The notes beneath the pieces are model-generated. The model ran no database searches. It saw nothing but the letters and a program-made list of their open reading frames with translations, and was not told the origin of the DNA. Of a DNA stretch of 64,000 bases, positions 1-9,839 are shown piece after piece (positions within the stretch are counted from its first letter, which is position 1; each line of letters begins with the position of its first letter). Origin of the DNA: Gnetum montanum (Eukaryota; Streptophyta; Gnetopsida; Gnetales; Gnetaceae); NCBI GenBank assembly GCA_015680685.1, contig MNCI01022113.1, positions 378,945 to 442,944 on the forward strand. The letters run 5' to 3'. The position numbers were made by a program, and so were the translations under genes.

Positions 1-840
1 TCCTTTCTCCATCATCATCAAAACTTATTGGAATATGTTGTCCACCTCTATTATCTTCCCAAACCTAGAACCTATCTTCATCAAAAAGCACATTGCAACT
101 AACAATAATTTTATTAGTCACAAAACTATATAGCTTGTAAGCTTTGGATTGCTCGTTGACACCAAGAAAAATACATTTTTCTCCTTTATCATCTAGCTTT
201 CTTCTCTTCTAATCTAGGATATGAGCATGAGCTATGCAACCAAAAATTCTAAAATGACCAACACTTGTTCTACAACCATTCCAAGCTTCTTCAAGTATAA
301 CTTTTTGAACTGAAAATGTGGAACTTCTATTCAAAACATGAACACTCCAGTTTACTGCTTCAAGCTAAACTCTTTTTGGAACTCCACTCATTGTTAACAA
401 GCTTTGCACCATGTTCAAAATCGTTCGATTCTTTCTTTCAGACACACCATTTTGTTGTGGTGCATATGCTACTATCAATTACCTTTGAACTCCTTGCATC
501 TCACAAAAATTAATGAATTCTTGTGAGTTGTATTCTCCACCATGATCAATGCGAAGAATTTTTATCATGCAACTAACTTATTTTTTGACCCATGTCTTGA
601 AGTTTTTAAATACTGAAAGTGTTTTAGATTTTTCTTACAAAAATAAACCCAAGTTTTCCAACTATAATCATTAGTAAATGTTATAAAATAATGTTTACCT
701 ACATTTGATGCTAGAGTAATTGGCCTACAAATATCTAGATGAATCATCTTTAGCACCTTCTTTGCTCTCCCTGATTTTCCTTTTGGGAAATGATCATAGT
801 GTTGCTTGCTAACAACACGTTCGTCATAAACTTGCAAAGG
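1..840 (-). pseudogene. copia integrase fragment
   Basis: Minus-strand reading from about 837 gives a copia integrase: the 'KQHYDHFPKGKSGRAK' region just before the core, then 'HLDICRP' and 'FTNDYSWKTWVY' of the catalytic core (the first aspartate aligns with the D of HLD). Further left, with frameshifts and stops, come a block resembling 'APQQNGVSERKNRTI', which holds the catalytic glutamate, and 'FGCIAHAH' of the integrase tail. Frame changes near 560 and several stops make it non-functional. The order matches plant copia pol, and the frame continues to base 1, so the rest of pol is cut off by the window edge. Confidence 0.88.
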
Positions 841-879
841 GTTGATTACATCCTACAATGCTTTCTCCTCATTGTCCTA

Positions 880-1472
880 CTAAAGCACTTTTTGCTCATG
901 AATCATTAATGAACTCTTCAACTCACCAAGTGAAAGTGCATCAATATCTTTGGATTCTTCAATGCTACAAACAAGATTGAATGTTGATGTCATTGTGCGT
1001 AGAATTTTCTCAATTATGGTAATGTCCTCCATCTTGTTACCATTTATTCATATCTTATTAGTGATGGCCATTGTTCTAAAAAAATAATCTAAAATTATCT
1101 CTTCTGACTTCATGCGTAAAGTCTCAAACTTAGTGCGAAGTGTTTGAAGTTGTATTCTTCTTGCCATTGTCAACCCCTAGTATATTTTTTCTTTATGAAA
1201 TTCCAAATTTGATTGGAGGTGTCTTTGTAGATAATTATATCCAAGATCGATCAATCAATTTCTTGAAAGAGATAATTCTTTGCCTTGAGATCCTTCAACC
1301 TTTGTTCTTCTAGCTTTGTTCTCTGTCTTGTTGTTGGTTTCACTATCTTGGAATCAACGCCTTGCCAATACTCTTTTGATATAAGGAAATTCTCCATCAA
1401 CATGCTCCAATGATCATAATGATCATTGAAACAAGGAATAGTAGGTTGCATAAAATTCTCAGAGGACACCAT
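880..1472 (-). pseudogene. copia gag fragment (UBN2/DUF4219 type)
   Basis: The minus-strand ORF starts at the ATG at 1472 with 'FMQPTIPCFNDHYDHWSM', followed by a block around 'MENFLISKEYW', the usual N-terminus of plant copia gag polyproteins. Downstream, across frameshifts and stops, the translation still shows the UBN2 pattern: a stretch like 'DTSNQIWNFIKKKY', then residues typical of the L-Q-x-L-R-x-x-F-E helix, then 'KILMHFHLVS'. The zinc knuckle is absent. The start is chosen because it lies about 90 bp inside the primer-binding site and matches the family start. Broken, not expressible as intact Gag. Confidence 0.85.
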
Positions 1473-1560
1473 TTATTGCAAAGCAAAGCAAAACAAAACA
1501 AAGTGAATAGAAATAAAGCTATTGCTACCAGACTCTATCTTACTTTTCTGGCTCTTAATG

Positions 1561-1574
1561 TGGCTTCGATACCA
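1561..1574 (-). other. primer-binding site of copia element
   Basis: The minus strand reads TGGTATCGAAGCCA three bases inside the LTR. This closely resembles the plant tRNA-iMet primer-binding site (TGGTATCAGAGC) used by copia elements. It fixes the LTR boundary and the element's direction. Confidence 0.85.
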
Positions 1575-1577
1575 ATA

Positions 1578-1898
1578 TGTTAAAAATAGAGAGAATAAAG
1601 AAAATGCAAATGAGAATATTATTGATTACTTCCACACACAACATTAAACACAAGCTGCACATTTATAGGCCTAGGAATCAATATGGACAACATGCAACAC
1701 AACAATTGGCCAACATGTAGCACTTCAAATGAATAACATGCAACACTCCAAATGGACACATGCAACATGATACATGGACAACATGTAATACATTGATGTG
1801 CAAAAGCACACTAACAGAAAACAACCAACTACATCTAAAAAATAAGTAACAAATATCTAAGAACAAGGAGCTAATAACATGATGCTCCATTATTAACA
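1578..1898 (-). repeat. copia 5' LTR, 321 bp
   Basis: The LTR is bounded by TGTTAA at 1578 and TTAACA ending at 1898, a perfect 6-bp inverted terminal pair, and its inner edge abuts the primer-binding site. A minus-strand TATA box (TATAAAT, about 1661-1667) lies about 90 bp from the internal end. The U3 part holds a 23-bp periodic repeat annotated separately. The flank beyond 1898 begins AACTC, which would be the duplication if the other end were available. Confidence 0.85.
1690..1791. repeat. 23-bp periodic motif in copia U3
   Basis: Five copies of an 11-mer close to ACATGCAACAC start at 1690, 1713, 1736, 1758 and 1781, spaced 23, 23, 22 and 23 bp. They lie upstream of the minus-strand TATA box, where tandem enhancer-like repeats are known in several plant copia LTRs. 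A regulatory role is inferred from position only. Confidence 0.75.
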
Positions 1899-2439
1899 AA
1901 CTCCTAGGACCACTAAATGAAAAATCCACATTTCTTCACACTTTTCATATGCACTTTAATGTAGAGAAAATCAAATATGAAAGTAGGATATGAGTTTTGT
2001 TTTGCTTTCTTCTATTCATAAGGGTCAATTTGTAATATGAGGTTGAATATGTATTTCTTCCCACACAATAAGAATTAGTTACATAGATAAAAAAGATAAT
2101 ACATGAAAAGCAAGGTAAAAAAATATAATACATAAAAATAAATTTGATGAAACTAAGAAGATCATAAATGCTCCAAAAGACAAAGAAGGTAACAATGGCT
2201 GATCAGCTACCTTTTACAAAGGAATAACTTGTGGGTACTAAACTTGTATGTCTTATTACTAAAAATATGAAAAATATGAATAAGATTTGAAGTGTGCATA
2301 TTGAGCCACAATGTCATCATTGGTGCAAAGTTGAATCTTGCTATAAATTTAGTGCAAAATGCTTTTGATATTTTGAGTGATATCTTAATTGTTTTGAGCT
2401 TGGTTATAAGTTTGATTTTGTAGAGAGGTTTTTATTTTT
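1899..2439. other. AT-rich stretch, nothing identified
   Basis: AT-rich single-copy-looking sequence between the copia LTR and the satellite-like array. I see no coding pattern or repeat structure; the short open frames here are chance. Confidence 0.5.
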
Positions 2440-3452
2440 TGAATTTTTAGTTTCAACCAAATGTTATTACCACTTTAATGTGAAAGGTAATTTCTACTTT
2501 CAACATGTTATTACTATTGTAATGTAGAACATTATTTTCACTTTCGATATATGACATTATTACCATGAAACATTATTTTCACTTTCAACATGTGACATTG
2601 TTTCTACTTTCAATGTGTGAGAACATGTGACATCATCTATTCTTTTAATGCATGATGTTATTACTAGTTTAGCATATAACATCATTTACACTTTTGACAA
2701 GTGACATTATTACCACTTTAACCTAAAATGTCATTTCCACATTCAACGTTAACAAGTGTTACCACTTTAACATGGAATATCATTTCCACTATCAATGAGC
2801 AACATCTTCATGAAATGTACTATATCATCTGATGTATTACTAATTTTTGTAACGAGCAACAAAATGCTTTTGATGTTTTGGATGAAATCTTAGGTTGGGT
2901 GTTTTGAGTTTGGTTACAAGTTTGATTTTGGAAAAGGGTTTTCATTTCACCTAAGTTCAAATTTTTAATTACAATGCAATATCAATATTGTTATCAGTTG
3001 TGAAACATAATTTCTATTTCAATTGTTACTACTATAAAACATCATTTCTACTTTCACTTCAACATATAACGTCATTTCCACTTTTGCTGAGCAACATTAT
3101 TACCACTTTAACCTAAAATGTCATTTCCGCTTTCAACATTAGCAACTGTTACCACTTTAACTAGGAATATCAATTGCACTTTTAATGTCCAACATCATGA
3201 AACATACTACATCATGTGATGTAACAAAATGCAAAATGTGTGTATTACTAATTTTTATAATGGGAAAAAAATTCTTTTGATGTTTTGGGTAATATCTTAA
3301 GTGTTTTAAGATTGGTTACAAGTTTGATTTTGCAAAAGAGTTTGCATTTAGTTAATTTTGAATTTTCAGTTACAATGTGATTTCAAGATTGTTATTACTT
3401 CAATGTGAAACATAATTTCTACTTTCAATTATTACTACTATGGAACATCAGT
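2440..3452. repeat. degenerate satellite-like array, left part
   Basis: A loose tandem array of short AT-rich units. The recurring phrase is close to ACAT-CATTTCCACTTTCAACATG, alternating with a 'TTACCACTTTAA' phrase, at irregular spacing of about 25-50 bp. A longer unit beginning near 2380 ('GTTTTGAGCTTGGTTACAAGTTTGATTTTG') is repeated near 2890 and 3300, each time followed by the ACTTTCAA phrases, which suggests a higher-order period of about 400-500 bp. No coding capacity. Monomers are too diverged for clean borders, so the ends are approximate. Confidence 0.7.
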
Positions 3453-4310
3453 TGATGAAGTGTATTTTGTCTAGCTCTAATATCAGAGCCTTAATATTGG
3501 GGATCAAGAAGCAATGTCAGATATTTGATATCATGATATGTGTGTCAGCCTATAAATATAGTGCTTGGGTGTATGGTTTGAAAAAAATATTAGTCATAGC
3601 ATAGAAAAGCTCTTGCAATTTTTCTTCTCTAGAATTAGAATATTCTCCCAAGTGCCCACAACAGGAGTCATTAAGTGTATGGATCTTTATTCGAGCACTG
3701 TTGTATCTGAGCATGACAATTTGTACGACAATAAAGATGAAATTTTTCATAAACCTTGTGGCACTTTGGCTAGATTAAATATTTTATTTATGCATTTAAT
3801 GTTTAATGCAATTTCCTTTAATGTTTTCAATAATTAAGCTAATTAAGGAATTAAACTAGCTAGGTTAAATAGCAATTAATCAAGCACATAAGTACAATCA
3901 CTTCCAACATCTGCATGATGCTTATTAATCCTAGCCTAATGTTTGGTAACCCATGAGTGTTACATGTGTATGGAAAGTGGGAACGAATGCTTATGTTAGG
4001 GTTAGTTAGACATTTGTTGGTTAATTAGATTAAATTAGCAATTAAATTACTTCATTCCCTTCATCCTTTATTTCAAGCACCCAAACATAAAACATAAAAA
4101 ATAATAAAAATCATATGCTTCAATTACACTTAACCATACCTTTGCATATCACAAGTATAAGTAGGAAGATAAAAAATCACTGTTAGGGCAAGTTCACTTC
4201 CTATAGGCTAGTGTATTGGAAGAAATAGAGTCCACAGAATTTGACCATATCATGCATGAATGCTTAGTGATTCGTATGTTTGAGCATAGGGGTATTTGTT
4301 GCTATCATCA
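3453..4310 (+). repeat. solo LTR of the OTA family, 858 bp
   Basis: The LTR runs from TGATGA at 3453 to TCATCA at 4310 and has the family layout: GATATC-type half-sites (3480-3540), a TATA box (TATAAATATA, 3551-3560), a 'GGATCTTTATTCGAGCA' region after the start of transcription, and the typical end 'TTGAGCATAGGGGTA' followed by ATCATCA. Both flanks are the satellite-like array and no internal retrotransposon sequence follows, so it is a solo LTR from recombination. Flanking pentamers (TCAGT and TGTCT) do not match, so the duplication has decayed or the ends are slightly off. Confidence 0.8.
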
Positions 4311-5640
4311 TGTCTACTTTTGTTGTACAACATTGTTACTACTTAATTATGTAACATTATTTTCACTTTCAACTTATTTTCAATATGCAACATGGTCTAT
4401 TTTCAAGGTGCAACATTGTTACCACTTCAACATAAAGCATTATTTACACTTTGTTACCACTTTGTATAACGTCATTTACAATTTTAACATTTGACATTGT
4501 TACCATTTCAATGTTAAACATTAGTTACACTTTATTACCACTTCAACGTATAACATCATTTACACTTTACATTGTTACCATTTTAACGTGTAATGTCATT
4601 TCCACTTTCAACACTAATAAGTGATACATGTGTAACATGGAATGTACTTTTTACTTTCAATGCACAACATGGCATGCTACACCATGTAATGTATTACTAG
4701 TTTTTCTAACAAGCTACATTGTTATCATCGATACCATTGAATGTGATTTCCACTTTCAACACTAACAAGTGTTACATGGAATGTCATTTACACTTTCAAC
4801 GCATAACATTGTAAAACATTAAGTTGCTAATACAATATCTTGAAACATTCGCATGCTACACCATGTAATGTATTAGTTACATTTAATGTTATTTATACTT
4901 TTAACATGCAACATCACGAAAGTTTACATCGGTAGTGCAACATTGCAAAACATTGGCATGCTACATCATGTGAAGTTATATGTAATGTCATTTTCACTTT
5001 CAACACGCAGCATTATGAAACGTTACCTAAATGGTGCAACATCACAAAAAGTAACATCATGAAATATTGTCATGATATATCACATGATGTATTATTAGTG
5101 TTTAATGAAATGTTGGCATGCTACACCATGTGATGTATTATTAGTTTTCATTAAAATGTGATCACGAAACATTGGTTACATGGAATGTCATTTACACTTT
5201 CAACCTACAACATTGTATAAAAAGTTATGTCGGTAGTGCAACATCATGAAACATTAGCATGCTACACCATGTAGCAAACATTGCAAAAAATTAGCATGCT
5301 ATACCATGTGATGTATTATTAGTTTTTTCATATAATGTCACCATGAAACGTACTAGTTTTTCATAAAATTTCACTGTGAAACATTATCATGCTACACCAT
5401 GTGCACAACATCGTAAAAAGTTGGCATGCTACACCATATGATTTATTAGTGAGTTTTCTTAAAAAATTACCATGAAGTAATGCATTACTAGTTTTTTATT
5501 AAAACATCATGGTGAAATATTAGCATGCTACACCATGCAGCACAACATTACAAAATGTTGCCATGCTACACCATATGATGTATTATTAGTTGTTCGCGAA
5601 ACATTAGTATGCTATGGAACATTGCACAATACCGAAGTTG
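4311..5640. repeat. degenerate satellite-like array, right part
   Basis: This continues the array. The ACTTTCAAC and TTACCACTT phrases dominate to about 4670. After that a second module appears at least ten times, close to GCATGCTACACCATGTGATG followed by 'TATTATTAGTTTTT' (near 4673, 4852, 4955, 5117, 5259, 5297, 5390, 5430, 5525 and 5560). Spacing is irregular. The open frame at 5535-5891 (118 codons, plus) begins inside the array and resembles nothing I know; I treat it as chance. Confidence 0.7.
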
Positions 5641-7453
5641 ACATTGGTCAACCTCTTTCCACAATTGTTGATCGATGTTGTACTCTCGTGTCTGATTTTT
5701 TTACAAAGGAAGCACATTTCTCTTTTATTCCTACCATCTACCTTTTTAAAACAAAACTACCTGATAAGGAGGGTACTCACTTTGAGCTTCCTACTATAAA
5801 TGTTCTTCTTTTTTCCAAATTTGATCTTTATGTCTACATTCATGTTTCAATAATTTTGGCTAGAGATAATAAAAACTTCTTATTTATTTAGGTGCACTAC
5901 TAAAAGAATAAGAGTTTGTATGTTGTTATGTTAAATTATTACAAATTATGCTGCCAATTCCTTTGCTATCTTGATTCATCACTGTTTCTGTAAGTAAATT
6001 GTAGTACACAAACCCATATTTGTTTTGTTATATAATTTTTATTTTGTAGAGTAATCACTACATTTTGCATTTTCTAACTACAATGTGTAGGTAGGCTAAG
6101 ATTGAAACACCATTGCATTTTTTTTCTTAAAATTTGTAGGATAATATTGAAAATTAATTTAACATTATTATATTTTTTATTTTATACAGAATCAAATACT
6201 ATGCATTTGTTTTGTGTAACCCAAAGTTAAAGGTTAAATTTCATTTGGCAGCATTTGAGTTATAAATTCAAAGAAATAAAATTTAAAAGAAGAATTCTAA
6301 AATTAATCTTATGCATCAACTTCCTAGTAGCAAGGATATACACAATCATGGCATATTAGCTTAGGTTTAATATAATGGTAGAGGTGAGAAAGATTCTATT
6401 ATTGGGATCTTTTGTTAACTTTTAGTATTTTTAGAATTCCAACACAAAAATATAGAAAAAAAATTATGGGTAATCAAATTAAATTCCAATTATAAGTCAC
6501 TCTTTTTTGTTTTTTGTTGTGATAGCATTCCATTCCATGCAAGCATTCCTAAAGTCTTTGATATGTTTGGAATGATTAAAAAATCATGTCCCAGCGTAGA
6601 TGTCAATATCCATGTCCACATCATATGGTGATTTTAAATTGCATACTCTTTTGGCATTGCATTTATCATAGAGAACTATTTTTACTGAAATTCTAAGGTA
6701 TTTTCCAAAAGTTGGGAGGAGCTTTGTCCACTTAACAAAAAGGAAAAGGTAGCTGAAATATTTTAGAAGCAACATTAAATACATTTCAAGAGAGAACTTG
6801 GTGACTTGGTAAAATGGATATAATTTGTAGTAAATGTAAATGGTTATAAATAGTATAGTAAGAAAAGAAAGTATTTCCAAGCTTTATTATTTATATTGAG
6901 CTAATAAATCCTTATCTCATGATGAATCAATGAGGTGTCAGCCTAGTGGAAAATCTCTTAATTTGGTAATTATAAAATTTAAATTTAACTATATATATCT
7001 TGGGATGAAATAATGTTAAAAAATTTATTTTGGATTTTGGTAATCCCACACCACCACTTATGAAGAAAAGATAGCAAAACGTAGTGTAAGTGGCTTCCTC
7101 CTTATGCAATGATAAACTATGCATGCTATTATAATTCAAATTGAACATTAAATTCATAAACTAATAAGAATATATTGAATGTACTAATATGGTTAATTCT
7201 AAGCACTGTTTACCACCATTTTACATTATTCGTTTTCATGTTTTTTTATAAGACTATTGTTTTTTGAATTTTTGTATACCAATAAGATTAATTCGGTTGC
7301 ATAAGATTTTTGCCAATATTTTCAATTTGATATGGTATTTTTTATTCAATTTTACCTAGTTTTATGATTTATTAATTATTTTATGAAATTTTAAATACCT
7401 AGAGTAATGTATTTATTATTGATAGTGATATTTATTTCAAGATCTTTCATCTA
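5641..7453. other. AT-rich DNA, no gene identified
   Basis: About 1.8 kb of strongly AT-rich sequence. The short open frames on either strand (for example 6584-6880 minus and 6927-7157 minus) have biased, low-complexity translations and match no family I recognise. Any terminal inverted repeat of the transposase gene starting at 7454 should lie at the right end of this stretch; I could not find one by eye. Confidence 0.5.
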
Positions 7454-8320
7454 TGACCAGGGAATAGCTATATGAAAGAATTCAAAAATTAGAAGATTAT
7501 ATTGATTTCTATCAAGAATCAGGCCTTTTATAGAGAAAAAGTATGTTCAAATTGTAACATAGTAATGAAAAAACAAAAATATTCTTCAAAGAAAGAAGGA
7601 TGTAGATTTGTATGTCCTCGATGTGACAAAAAAAGAAAACATGCATTTTGGGACTTGATTCATGAAATCAAAATTAGAATTAAAGAAAATACTTATGATA
7701 ATGTATGATTGGAGTTGGAAATGCTTTAATGAGTATGTAGAAGTTCAAAACCAAGTTTTAAAGCACATTGTTGTCGGTTGGTTTAATTTTTGTAAAAATG
7801 TATATGTAGATGCTTTATTAAAAAATCCACAAAAAATTGGGCGTCAGTCCAAGTTTGGAAAAATAAAATATAACAGAGGTAGACCTATAGTAGATCATCG
7901 GGTATTTGGAGGAATTAAGCATAACTCAAATAATATGTTTCTTGTTACTATTCAAAATAGGTCTAAAGAAATATTGATAAATAGTATTTATCAATGGATT
8001 AAACTTGGCTCTATTATTTATAGTGATATGTGGAAGGCTTATGATTCAGAATGGCTTTATCAACTTTATTTTGATCATAGGATGGTGAATCACTCCCTAT
8101 ATTTTAAAGGCCCAGTGACAAGTGTTCATACAAATACTATTGAAAGCACATGGCAAGTAATAAAAGCTAGCATTTCACAAAATGGTTCAAGGTGAGAGTT
8201 ACATGATTCATATCTCCTTTAATACATGTGAAGAAGGAAATATGCTCCAAGAAAAGAGGATGCAATTTTAATGTTGGTTAAAAATATTGTTGAATTTTGT
8301 ATAAACCCTTCTAATGATAT
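7454..8320 (+). pseudogene. Merlin/ISXO2-type DDE transposase fossil
   Basis: The protein would cut and paste a DNA transposon. An N-terminal helix ('LYERIQKLEDYIDFYQESG', from the ATG at 7454) leads across a frameshift into a zinc ribbon with cysteine pairs (C-S-N-C and C-P-R-C, about 7545-7625). A second frame (7662-8195) carries the catalytic domain: 'SKFGKIKYNRGR', 'VFGGI', 'SDMWKAYD' and 'VHTNTIESTW'. After the stop at 8195 the reading still gives 'RRKYAPRKEDA', the usual C-terminal end. The second catalytic aspartate (in SDMWKAYD) and the acidic residue of NTIEST are present. The first aspartate, normally in an 'IDESKFGK'-like motif, is missing: the text jumps from KIG to RQSKFGK, suggesting a small deletion. 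Family: IS1595/ISXO2 transposases, which include eukaryotic Merlin elements. No terminal inverted repeats or 8-9 bp duplication were found. Confidence 0.85.
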
Positions 8321-9489
8321 ATACCATTTAATTACTTCATTGTATATTTTTCAAATTCTATGATATTTTATTATATGAGTTAAGAACATTATCTCCTAAA
8401 TTTATGTTCAAACCCCCTCATAACTTTATAAGTGACCAAATTTTTTAAAAAATTGAGATAATTTTTAATGCTTTAAATAAGTGTAAGCTTATTATATAGG
8501 AAGGAAGTGTTACAATCTAAAATAATATGATTATAAGCATATCCCAAGACATATATGATACATTAAAAGACATGTATTCCTCTTTAGCTAATGACTAGTG
8601 GCTTAAATAGTTATCTCATTGCCTTGTTAAACAAGAGGTTGTATGTATTATTATATTCTTCTAATTTTTTTTAATATGATCTATTGGCTATATGTCTTGG
8701 GCTATACATATAGTTAGCTTATTTTAGGTTTAACCTACCTTTCCCAACTTATCATATGATTTCAAACATATCTTATGTCTTCTCTTATTAATCAAGAGTT
8801 ATCAAAACTAGAAGTTAATAAAAAAATATTTAAGATTTTTTATTATAAGTCACTGAAATCAATGTATTCATAAAAGCACGCATGTATGCCTTAATGTCTC
8901 CCCTCAATTTTGGTTGTGATTACTTTCTTTCCCTTAAAAGGAATCACAATATAGCATTGCCAATATTTCATCCATGACAAGGGTAATAAGAATGTAGTAT
9001 CAAGGGATGCTATATGTTCAAGTTTCGCTTTCAAAGCTTGGATAAGAAAAAAATGGAAATCTTGGGTGAATATGGAATTTAATTTTCAATGAACTCTAAA
9101 TCTACAATTCGTTACTTGATACCATGGATGCATCATGTCCTTTCTACCATTAAGGGCTAATGATATAGTCAAGCTAGGCTAGTCACTTTGCTTTTTCTAA
9201 CTTTCATGTAGTACCTTTTAATTAACCATGATTTAAAATTACAACTTTCCTCTAGATGCTAGACTTATAATGCATTTTAATCATGCAAGGGTTTTATCAT
9301 GATTGGTGCTCTTTCATGAAAAGCCTTTAGAATAATGTCCATTGTAATATAGAATCATTTANNNNNNNNNNNNTGTCACCAAAGAAATAACATGTTTGTC
9401 TTCTTCCATTTGGTTACTTTGAAATATATTACTCATTCTTCTTCACAAAATAAAATGTATAGAATATTAAATTAAAAATACAAAATAAG
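8321..9489. other. AT-rich DNA with assembly gap
   Basis: No coding region or repeat could be recognised. The stretch includes the 12-base run of N at 9362-9373. The right-hand terminus of the Merlin-like element should be at the left end, but none was identified. Confidence 0.5.
9362..9373. other. sequence gap (12 N)
   Basis: Twelve consecutive N. The true length of missing sequence is unknown; order across this point should be treated with care. Confidence 0.99.
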
Positions 9490-9700
9490 AAATTTTCCAT
9501 CTTTTAGCACATGACATTTTTTCGAGTTTCACATGAAACATCATTACAAGTTCAACACACAATGTTGCTTATTTTTTAACATAGAAAGTTATTTTCAATT
9601 GCAATGTCATTTCACTTTCAATGAGCAATGTTGTTGCATGTCATTTCCACTTTGACCTACAATGTATTTCCACTTCAACATGCAAGGTCTTTTCCAGGTT
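9490..9700. repeat. outlying block of the satellite-like repeat
   Basis: The same phrases as at 2440-5640 recur here: 'CACATGAAACATCATT', 'AATGTCATTTCACTTTCAA', 'GTCATTTCCACTTTGACC'. It is a third patch of the family about 4 kb from the main array, directly left of the decayed end of OTA-1. Confidence 0.65.
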
Positions 9701-9839
9701 CAACATCTGTAATTGTTTGTCACATAAAAAAGGAAGAAAAATAGTCGTGGTGTTGCCACGAAAGATCATTAGCATAAAAAACAAAATGACAAATTTCTTC
9801 CTTTTCCAAGCTTTTAATGGTTACCAAAGGTAATAATTG

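Larger units (their letters stand above)
1..1898 (-). mobile_element. Ty1/copia retrotransposon, 5' half
   Basis: A minus-strand copia element runs off the left edge of the window. Read in its own direction it has a 321-bp 5' LTR (1898 to 1578), a 3-base spacer, a primer-binding site of the tRNA-iMet type, gag, and integrase. The zinc knuckle, protease and GAG-pre-integrase stretch normally found between gag and integrase are missing: gag-like coding stops near 880 and integrase-like coding starts near 840, so an internal deletion joins them. Reverse transcriptase and the 3' LTR would lie outside the window. No duplication can be tested because only one end is present. Confidence 0.9.

Noticed and set aside
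5535-5891. 118-codon plus-strand open frame
   Set aside because: The first third is satellite-like repeat and the rest matches no family; there is no homologous copy in the window to support it.
7454-8320. Bacterial contamination carrying an IS1595 insertion sequence
   Set aside because: The base composition is as AT-rich as the surroundings, the gene is decayed by frameshifts and stops, and both flanks are ordinary plant-type sequence with no bacterial genes.
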